Positions 56,361 through 64,000 of a stretch of 64,000 nucleotides of DNA are shown piece by piece. The DNA comes from Porites lobata (Eukaryota > Cnidaria > Anthozoa > Scleractinia > Poritidae): contig CALNXK010000035.1 in assembly GCA_942486035.1 (NCBI GenBank), forward strand, positions 1,936,001-2,000,000. The letters are read 5' to 3'. Each line of letters opens with the position of its first letter. Position 1 is the stretch's first letter. The notes below the pieces were generated by a model. The model did no database searches and had not been told where the DNA came from. It saw only the letters and a program-made list of their open reading frames with translations. The position numbers were made by a program, and so were the translations under genes.

Positions 56361-58043
56361 TTGAGTGAAAGTGATAAAGCAAAAATTTGTGTTAACTGTG
56401 CTCTGTACACGGAAAAAATTGAGAAAAGCAAATGTTTTTCGATACTGGATAAACAAATATGGATATCCAAAGCATTTTACGCTTCGTTTTACGTAGCCAT
56501 TGGGGCACTATTTCCGTATTTACCAGTGTACTTCAAGCAGCTTAAATTATCCTATCATCAGAATGGAATACTTATTGGGATTCGCCCACTGATCCAGTTT
56601 TGTTTTACCCCCATTTGGGGAGCATGCGCGGATAAGTTCTCTAAAAGCAAGGCTATCTTGATGATGTCTGTCTTAGGTTGGTTGGCGTCGAATTTCTTAT
56701 TGTTGTTAGTTCCCGTTAACAATGATCTTAAACTATGCGATGTTTTGAATCAAGTCCAAGAAGATAGTATTTTATACGGGAAGAATCACACGAGTTCACA
56801 AAAGAGTAACTTTCCTTCCCCAACAGGCATTAATAATAAACATGACACTACCCGTGGTGAACATGTGAATAAACAGGAGTTTTTCTCAATGAGGGTATCA
56901 CCTTATCTTTACACTACCGTGCCATTTTTTCTAATCAATTTACGGGGTTTTCAGAGTGTTTGCATTGCAACACCGCAAGATTTAAACCCAGCGATTGACC
57001 ATCAAGGAAAGCCAGAGGTGGACATTGGTAATTCTCAACCTTTAAATCAGCAGCCATTTCAGGATATGATTAACAGAATAGATGATAGTGATCAGCGTGT
57101 AAGCTGTAACTCTAAAGAGTTCATATATCTCCTTCTTGTGACTGTGATTGGTACCATCATAGCGGCTCCTGCCCAGGCTCTTGCTGATACAGCAACCCTT
57201 CAAAGTCTTCATGGCGAAACGCAGAGGTATGGTCGAGTGCGTTTATGGGGATCTTTAGGATGGGGCATTGGTGGTTTTTCCGTTGGTGCTGCAGTTAGCA
57301 CAAATTATCAGACAAATCATTGTGGCGAGTCTGTGATTGATTACAGTCCGTGCTTTTACGTTTATGCAGCTAGTATGGGCGTGGCTTTTCTCTGCGCGAC
57401 TCAGCTTGAATTTGATCAAACTCAAGATTCTCCTGTTATACTTGAAACAGATAATTCAAAATCAAACAAAATAATCCGAGGTCTCAAGGTATTCCGTAGC
57501 CCTCAGTTTTGTTTTGTTATTTTTATTGCATTTTTTTGTGGATCGGCTACAGGATTTATAGAAACATTTCTGTTCTGGTATCTTCACGAGTTAGGAGGAG
57601 GACAAATGTTATTAAGCGTCATAAACGGCCTCAACTGCACTGCCGAAGTCTGCGTATTTTTCGTGACAGACAGACTTCTCAGTTTCCTCGGACATATCAA
57701 TGTTATTTACTTGGCTTTACTTTGTTATTCCATTCGTTTTATTTATTTTTATTTGATACAAAGCCCTTGGGCTGTTTTACCAGCAGAACTACTCCAGGGA
57801 ATTACCACCGCGGCCTTATGGTCGTCATGTGTGTCTTTTGTAGGGTTACATCCCGGAGCCTCCAATACTGTCCAAGGTATTTTAAATGGTGTTTATATGG
57901 GTCTGGGGTTTGCAACTGGTGGTTTTATGGGTGGGATACTGGTGCATGTTGCTGGGATGAAGTTATCATTTCTTATCTACTCTGTCGCTAGCCTATGTTT
58001 ACTTCTTATTTTTGTTGTTCTAAACAAAATAAACGTATCTTAA
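56361..58043 (+). CDS. MFSD6-like: MFSD6-like major facilitator protein B, intronless, start unclear
   Basis: A 560-codon frame is bounded upstream by an in-frame TAA at 56358-56360. Its first codon is TTG, followed by SESDKAK. The first in-frame ATG is codon 101 (56661), after the first two membrane helices. The annotated start is therefore the frame limit, not an ATG. Options are a mutated or non-AUG start, or a short upstream exon joined at a poor acceptor (AG at 56364-56365). The rest is intact: YVAIGALFPYLPVYF, motif A GACADKFSKSK (87-97), a loop of about 130 residues, APAQALADTATLQ, RYGRVRLWGSLGWG near 289-302, and further helices to the stop. Copy A is interrupted right after LADTATLQNLG and copy C near its C-terminus; B has neither intron. 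The product would be a multi-pass membrane protein of unknown substrate. Confidence 0.85.
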   Translation: MSESDKAKICVNCALYTEKIEKSKCFSILDKQIWISKAFYASFYVAIGALFPYLPVYFKQLKLSYHQNGILIGIRPLIQFCFTPIWGACADKFSKSKAILMMSVLGWLASNFLLLLVPVNNDLKLCDVLNQVQEDSILYGKNHTSSQKSNFPSPTGINNKHDTTRGEHVNKQEFFSMRVSPYLYTTVPFFLINLRGFQSVCIATPQDLNPAIDHQGKPEVDIGNSQPLNQQPFQDMINRIDDSDQRVSCNSKEFIYLLLVTVIGTIIAAPAQALADTATLQSLHGETQRYGRVRLWGSLGWGIGGFSVGAAVSTNYQTNHCGESVIDYSPCFYVYAASMGVAFLCATQLEFDQTQDSPVILETDNSKSNKIIRGLKVFRSPQFCFVIFIAFFCGSATGFIETFLFWYLHELGGGQMLLSVINGLNCTAEVCVFFVTDRLLSFLGHINVIYLALLCYSIRFIYFYLIQSPWAVLPAELLQGITTAALWSSCVSFVGLHPGASNTVQGILNGVYMGLGFATGGFMGGILVHVAGMKLSFLIYSVASLCLLLIFVVLNKINVS

Positions 58044-59378
58044 ACTAAAGTATATTTTGTGAAGCTCATCAAAACTAAACTGTATAAAATATTTAGGGGC
58101 ACCCAATGGATCTGTTCCTCAAAATATCTGTTCTTCAGGCAAATTTTTGCTAGCTGGAAGCTTTGGAAGAGGATTGTTGCTGGGAGAAGACAACTCAGTG
58201 TGTATTTGCTATTTGTCCGAAACCTCTCCCCCACCCCCTCTACTAAAGGGGCGAATGTTTGCCTATGACCACACCCAAACTGGCCAGTAATGGACATACG
58301 TCTACTGGGAAACTTCCCATTAAGTCAGGTTGCAGGTTGTAGCTGCATCTTGCTGGGTCGGAACTCTTCCATCAGTCTTGCTAGGAGTGAGGAACAGATA
58401 AATTTTTCCCAGCATCTCCCAAAATGCTTAAAATGGCTTCAGAAACCTTTATTCATGCTTTGTTGTTGTTTTTAGGTCTTTTTCTCAAAATTTCCCGTTG
58501 CGGGCCCCTGATTTACAGTGAGTACCAAGAGACGTGTTAGTACTTGATATTCTGAGAGTCTGAGTGTTTTTTTATTAAGCCCAAATCAAGCTTGCTGTTT
58601 TAAACAAATGGAGCTTTTCGACAGTGTCGTTACTCTGAACCACTACTGTACATCACTTAGTTAGGCCAGGGCCAAACGTCGAACTTTTCATGAGACGAAC
58701 CAAACTCTAATTTGGGTCGACCTAAATAAAGCTGAGATCGTCTGTTGGATCAGACGTTAAACTTAGGAAGCGTCGAACTAATCACGCTGAATTAGGCCAA
58801 AAAGGAATTTTTAGACTTTCTCCCGAACGAGGCTAAATATACATACATTATAATACTTTTTCTTTTTTTTTAAAATTTATTAGTTTTGTTCGTAGCATAT
58901 GAAGATTGACGTTTGTCCCTTAACTGAGCCAGACGTCGAACTTTTCATGAACGTAACTCACTAAGTTTGGTTCGTCTCTTGAAGAGTTCGACGTTTGGCC
59001 TGGGCCTTATCCTTGGGTGAAACCGTAAATAATATTAGTCATTTTGCCTGATAAAAAGTTAAAGAAAACGTACAAAATATGCTGCACTATTACAAGCTAA
59101 AATTCTGTAATCCCGGTTTGACAGTTCTTTTTTAATTCCTTGATGTGAAAAGAACGTGCAGGATCTAAGATGAAATTTCTTGAAAATGAAAAAAGAGGGC
59201 ATTGTTATGTCGCCCCGGTGAGCCTGCTCGCAGGCTACTTCGGATGATCCAGCATATCAAATTAAAATAAAACAGGGGAATGAAGTCACTCCTCTTTTAA
59301 AAACTTATTGCGTGAAAAAGGCAAAGACAATACGGAAATGAAACCAGGCAAACGGTCCATGCTTTACCGAATCTTTTA
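58044..59378. other. spacer between convergent MFSD6-like B and C
   Basis: The 3' flanks of two convergent genes. No coding exon. It holds the TIR element at 58663-59007. Confidence 0.6.
58663..59007. mobile_element. TIR element (MITE) between MFSD6-like B and C
   Basis: The left end AGGCCAGGGCCAAACGTCG is inverted at the right end (CGACGTTTGGCCTGGGCCTT). The match continues inward through GACGAACCAAAC and GTTTGGTTCGTC. The CGTCGAACTTTTCATGA word also occurs a second time near the right end. There is no transposase. Confidence 0.8.
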
Positions 59379-62263
59379 TTATTTTTCTGATTCTTTAAAA
59401 GTTTTGTTGACCAGGAAGTATTGTGTCAACACTAAAAAGCCAAAAGCACCAAATATGAAAAATGTTGTTTGAGCTCCAACAGAACTGAATAAAAAGCCGC
59501 CAACCACTCGGCCCAGTCCATGGCCTATGCCGTGGTACGTACCATGCAGCATCCCTGTAAAGAACGAAGATATATTTGCACGCACTCGTTAGTGGAATCT
59601 ATACCCATGGTATAAATAACGAGTTCATTAGCACGTTAAGATTGAAAGGCCGCAAACGTTTACGTAACGCTTACGTTACCTCGTTGATCCACGTAAGCCG
59701 GACAAGTTAATCCGTTGGAGGATGTCACTCCTGTCAGATGGCGTATGACAAAATTTGGAGCGATGTTGGAACAACAACAGCTACTTCAGTGAACGTTTTC
59801 GAATTTTAAGGCCACAGGTCTATATGCAACAAGAATGAGAGGCCATGCAGTGGCGAAGCTCCCCTAGAATATGTTTAAGTTTCCTGCGTTTTCCGAGGAA
59901 TACTTTCTCTCTGAATAAGTTAGTTGTTTATTTTATCTATCTTACCTATTTTATCTCTAGCGTTATGGAATAATTAAAGGATAAAGGAAATTCCCAAACG
60001 GAGACACCAATATAATGCGAAAAATTAATCAGTCACCCCGATTTGATGATAAAAATGTTTTCAGGGAAATAAATTTCCAGATTTCAGCTGTACGCATGGG
60101 CGTATGTGCGCATATGGACCCTTCTGCCATGGGAGTAGCTGAAAATCTTTTGTTTATGAGGCCCAGCTTTGTGGTTGTCATTGCAAGAGAATAGCCATAA
60201 CTTCCCAAACGTTTACGTTCGTGATTTAATGACAGGAGAGTTGCTTCATGGCTGACTGAGATTGGTAAATAGACCTTACTCACGATACCCGCAATCTTCG
60301 TATGTCACGTGGTTTCCCGTGGGGGCAAACAAGTGATAAAATCTGCTAATACGAGAAATGGCGGTCGAGTTTTTTACTCTAGACAACAGAAAATTAAAAA
60401 CTTCTTATCTTAAAGACGATAATGGCAAATTATGAAATGAAGAGATCATTGTTACTCTTTTAGATGCAGTAGCTACCGTAGATATTCTCAGAGCAAGCAA
60501 TAATGAAGTAAAACTTGTCGAAACTCGAACCGTAAATTTTGCATGACGATCATTCCGTTTTGCGAGAATGAACAAACTCGACCGCGATTACTCGTATTGG
60601 TATTTTTTTTCTTTTGTTTGTCCCCTGAAATATCACGTGACATTGCTTTTATGCCATCAGTCCCGTAAAGGTCGTCCAAAGATGGCGGGTATCGTGAATA
60701 CGGTCTACCGTCGAAACGTCATCTAACGTTTTTACTGTGAAAATACTATAAAGTATTATCATTATTCTTTCTTGTCGCAACGAATAGTTGAGAAAGTAAC
60801 TGATTATCATCGAAAGGAAGGCTTCAAGGGACAACGCCTCTCATATAAATGACTGACAAACTGTTGAACAAAGTTTTGCGTGGTGGGTCGTATTATGAAA
60901 AATATACTAAACTCTTACCTTGTAGCGTGGCAGGAGCTCCCTCCACGGTGTGATAACCAATATACGCCACAAATCCTGCCCAGGCTCCAGCAGAAGTCAG
61001 CCCGGACAAAAACTCGAGGGGGAGAAAATACCATGGACTGGTAATAAACGCATAACAGGACAGCCGTGCAACGTAGACTACTAGAACGAGGTAGATAAGA
61101 TTTTGGAGTCCAATCTTAGTGATGACACGGGGAGATATGGTGTACACTATGAAATCGGCGATACATCGTACCACAGGGATGATACTAAATAGTATTTGTG
61201 GAGCGAGACAGTCTTCCAAATGCCAGAAAAAGAAACCCATAATCATACCAAAAGTCATTCCACAATACAGAACAGTTACAAAGAATGCTATATAATGAGG
61301 CTCGCCCAGAGTCCGGATTGCAGCATAAAGGCCACTTTGCTTTACTCTGTTGGTTTTGCTATCGTTAACAGTATCCTTATTCATATCAAAATCGAGTTGC
61401 AAACCTGTAAAAAGCGCGAGCAACTTCAATGTTATTGACCCGTAGAAGCACAAGCTATAGTCGATCCTTGCTTTTTGCCCAGGTATAAAGGGACAGAGGT
61501 ATTTGTCACTAACCAGCGCTCCAAACGAAAATGCCGCAAGCCCCCAACCTATAGAGGCCCACTTCTTTTGCTTGCCGTATTTGTGTACATCGTTATTTTC
61601 TCTTAAAAGCCCAACAGCTGCGGCGTCACCGAGTGCGAGGCTTGGGCACGACAAAATAGTACCAAATAAACTGACAAAAAACAAGTACAAAAATGCATTA
61701 AATGTTTTCTCATTGCCTTGCTGATTGATAGTAAGTGTCACCAGGTTTTCCTCTTTATCCTCAATATTAACGGGCCATCTATTGATCTTCTCCGATTGTG
61801 CGATTGTTTGAAACATCCTAGAAAAAATAGAGTGATTTAGACCTATCGCTATCTCACGTCGGCTATCCTTGCCGATTTCAACATTGCAGGAAGGCATTGG
61901 AGTCAATAGATAAGCTATTCCAACAGCAGTCAGGGCTACGAAAGATATAGTAAATATCAGCTTCCCTTTTTTGAACTTGTCAGCTATAGCTCCCCACATC
62001 GGGGTGAATAAAAATGATATGAATGGTTGAACACCAGATATTATTCCCACCTTCTTGGCAGGTATGCCAAGTACTTTATAAAACAAAGGCTGATATGGTA
62101 ACAAAGCCCCAAGTCCAGCAAAATAAAAGAAATAAAACATTTTGGTAATGAGGTATTTGCGGTTTATGGTGCAGCAGTGGTCAGAGGAGCTTAATTCATC
62201 ATCAAGCTGACTATGCTGCCTTGTTATGCCGCGGCGTGTGTCTTTGCTTTTGTCTTCTTCCAT
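59379..62263 (-). CDS. MFSD6-like: MFSD6-like major facilitator protein C, two exons
   Basis: Exon 1 is 62263-60919 and exon 2 is 59554-59379. The donor CTACAAG/GTAAGAG and the acceptor TTCTTTACAG/GG join in frame through a split Gly codon. The product has 506 residues, the shortest of the three copies. The N-terminus begins MEEDKSKDTR with about 40 polar residues. Helix 1 is YFFYFAGLGALLPYQPLFY, motif A is GAIADKFKKGK (91-101), the loop after it is only about 75 residues, and KYGKQKKWASIGWG matches the signature of the other copies. The intron falls in the ATLQG(M/I)L motif, where A and B are uninterrupted. Exon 2 encodes the last 57 residues, including one full helix. An AATAAA overlaps the stop codon on the minus strand (59375-59380), so the 3' UTR could be very short if it is used. 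Substrate unknown. Confidence 0.92.
60270..60707. mobile_element. TIR element in the intron of MFSD6-like C
   Basis: TAGACCTTACTCACGATACC at the left and GGTATCGTGAATACGGTCTA at the right are inverted repeats with two mismatches over 23 bases. Inner pairs (GTCACGTGG with ATCACGTGAC, and GGTCGAGTTT with AACTCGACCG) extend the foldback. It fills about a third of the 1364-base intron. Confidence 0.8.
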
Positions 62264-64000
62264 ATCCGTATCAGGTTAGTTGTTTGCTATTTTCTTTATA
62301 TTTTACTCCCTCTGGCTATACGTCTGGATAGACCAACCTTAAATATGACAAAAAACAATTAGTCAAAGTACTGTCTCCATCCTTGTTAAAAATAATAGGT
62401 TAGTTTTCTTGCCCTTGTCCGTGATTCTTACATCATGTAGCACTTTCTACGAGAGTGAGATCCGTTCTTAAATCAATTTATCCTGGATAATCATACTTCC
62501 CGGCGTTTTTTCTGCCCAGGTTGAGCGAGTCAAGGCTAATTGATAAAGAGGCAATTTCAATGTTTCGCATGTTATTAGCATACGACAAAGCCTAAACCCT
62601 TGTTCTCCGTATTCCCAGGAAGCAGCGCCTGAAACAGGCTATAACCTCCCGACTGGGGCGGGTCAGGTAAACGTTCGGTCCGGCAATCTCAAAGACGCCC
62701 TGTGTGGACTGAATATGGTCTTAGCACAAACGGGTTATACTACGTTGATCTACGTTAAAGGGAAATTGTTCCCTTTTTAAATTTCTTTTTAAAAATGTAT
62801 ACAACTCATATCGGATTGAGCGAGCAAGAACCTCGAAAAAAAAAAAAAATAACCGCAGCAGGAGTAGAAACAATAAGACATCCGAGACGAAACGTGTCCT
62901 TGCGACTGTTAAAATGCCGTAAACTGGAACAAATCTTCGAAACAGTTGTCATTGCTTCGACACTCGCAGTTTTAAAAAGATTGACGGGATTATTCTTTTT
63001 GAGAAAGGGAAGGCTTCAAAAAATCTATTTTCATGTTAGCCGATAAAGCGGACTAGGGAAGCCAGAAGGAAACGTGATGTTGGTGACTCAAAAAAAAGCC
63101 AATAATCTAACAGTTCCTCAAACAGTCAAGGAGGCAAACTTTCCTCTTTTCTTTATTGTTCAATGCACAGAAAGAATAGATTCAATGTTACTGTGAGTCT
63201 GTTCAGTGATACACCACAGAAGGCATCATCAAAATCTGTTAAGACTAACATCAGCCACGCAATCGCCTGCGGCCTCACATGACTCCTTTCCCAGAAACGG
63301 TGAGTGAACTAATTTTTTTGTTCGTACGCCATTTTGACGTCGTGAATCAATGAACACACGCATGGCAACATGGGATCTCATCTCGTTGGTGGAACATCAT
63401 CGTCCGAATGAGTGTAGTCCTGAATAGGACTGTTGTTGAGAGTCAGTACTGACGTCATTTGATGGTATTTAACTCTGGTTATTGACCTGATTGGTCTATT
63501 AAGATTGGTCAAGTCAAGATGTTATTGGTTGTCTGTCAATTAACTAATATTAGTTATGGGCATCCGACAGTCTTCAGAGACTATGGCTGTTTCCACTGAT
63601 TGAGGTGGACTTCACAGCGGGTCTTCTGTGGCTGCACAGTCCAATGCGAGAGAAGCACTCTCTGGGGTTTCTCTCTGTTTCCTGCGCTGTCTCTCATCTA
63701 GTATTGTACAAGATCAAATGCAGCGACTGCCGCGGGCCATTTTTGTTGGTCAGACCGGCAGAAACCTAATGCGCGTCTTCATCGCTTTGGTTGCCAATAA
63801 ACTCAGCAGCGATTCCTAATGATTTGTATTTCCAATGATCTTGCATCAGCGAAGTTAGGAGTGAATTTACAACATAAATGGACTTGAAAGTTGTCTCTTT
63901 CATGATGGCTGTTAAGAACCATCGGTGCAGACTGGAAAACAACTGACAATCCAGATTTGTTGATACGGTGGAAATCGACGAATGACCATGTTGATGATAA
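62264..64000. other. right-hand flank, no supported gene
   Basis: It begins with the 5' region of MFSD6-like C. No defensible exon follows. The stretch from about 63390 (GTAGTCCTGAATAGGACTG) looks like part of an interspersed repeat by memory, possibly a retroelement tail, but no reverse transcriptase motif is present. Confidence 0.4.

Noticed and set aside
62795..63046. 83-codon frame starting with ATG after MFSD6-like C
   Set aside because: It crosses a long poly-A run that encodes Lys and has no domain, homology cue or splice structure.
63628..63819. 63-codon frame at the right edge
   Set aside because: It begins with GTG and lacks motifs. The surrounding sequence resembles an interspersed repeat from memory, and nothing supports a gene.

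Overview
The window is nuclear DNA of an animal, most likely an anthozoan cnidarian and probably a stony coral. It is AT-rich, with multi-exon genes, GT-AG introns and long gene-poor stretches full of short terminal-inverted-repeat elements (MITEs), tRNA-derived short repeats and microsatellites. The gene content is metazoan: STAT, heparan sulfate 3-O-sulfotransferases and MFSD6-type transporters. Assignment to corals rests on remembered similarity of the dispersed repeats and was not searched.

Layout. Bases 1-4957 hold the 3' end of an unidentified + strand gene (terminal exon 1621-1739, with a CaaX-like C-terminus), two weak terminal-exon candidates and a 43-bp minisatellite. Two related heparan sulfate 3-O-sulfotransferase genes, each with its coding region in one exon, lie head to head at 4958-5920 (-) and 11897-12958 (+). 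Between them is about 6 kb of hairpins and nested elements. Bases 13.5-23.4 kb are gene-poor. A complete STAT gene runs from 23416 to 39605 on the + strand. I resolved 26 coding exons by hand, and they join to an 866-residue protein with N-domain, coiled coil, DNA-binding, linker and SH2 parts, the activation tyrosine and a Ser/Pro-containing tail. One STAT intron appears to be GC-AG.

Bases 43.8-62.3 kb hold a cluster of three diverged MFSD6-like major-facilitator genes: A, - strand, two exons; B, + strand, one exon; C, - strand, two exons. Between A and B sits a 1366-residue intronless gene (50705-54805). Its protein has a membrane anchor, a Pro/Tyr/Asn-rich stretch, two very basic His/Lys/Arg blocks around a short four-cysteine segment, Thr-rich linkers with amphipathic helices, and a C-terminal SGNH/GDSL hydrolase domain with the four expected catalytic blocks. 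I do not recognise this architecture, and it is the best candidate here for something undescribed.

The genes do not form an operon or one pathway. HS3ST enzymes modify cell-surface heparan sulfate in the Golgi, STAT relays cytokine or growth-factor signals to the nucleus, and MFSD6-like proteins are 12-helix membrane proteins with uncertain substrates. The local duplications (HS3ST pair, MFSD6 trio) are the main structural theme. Exon boundaries come from reading frames and splice consensus only, without transcript data.
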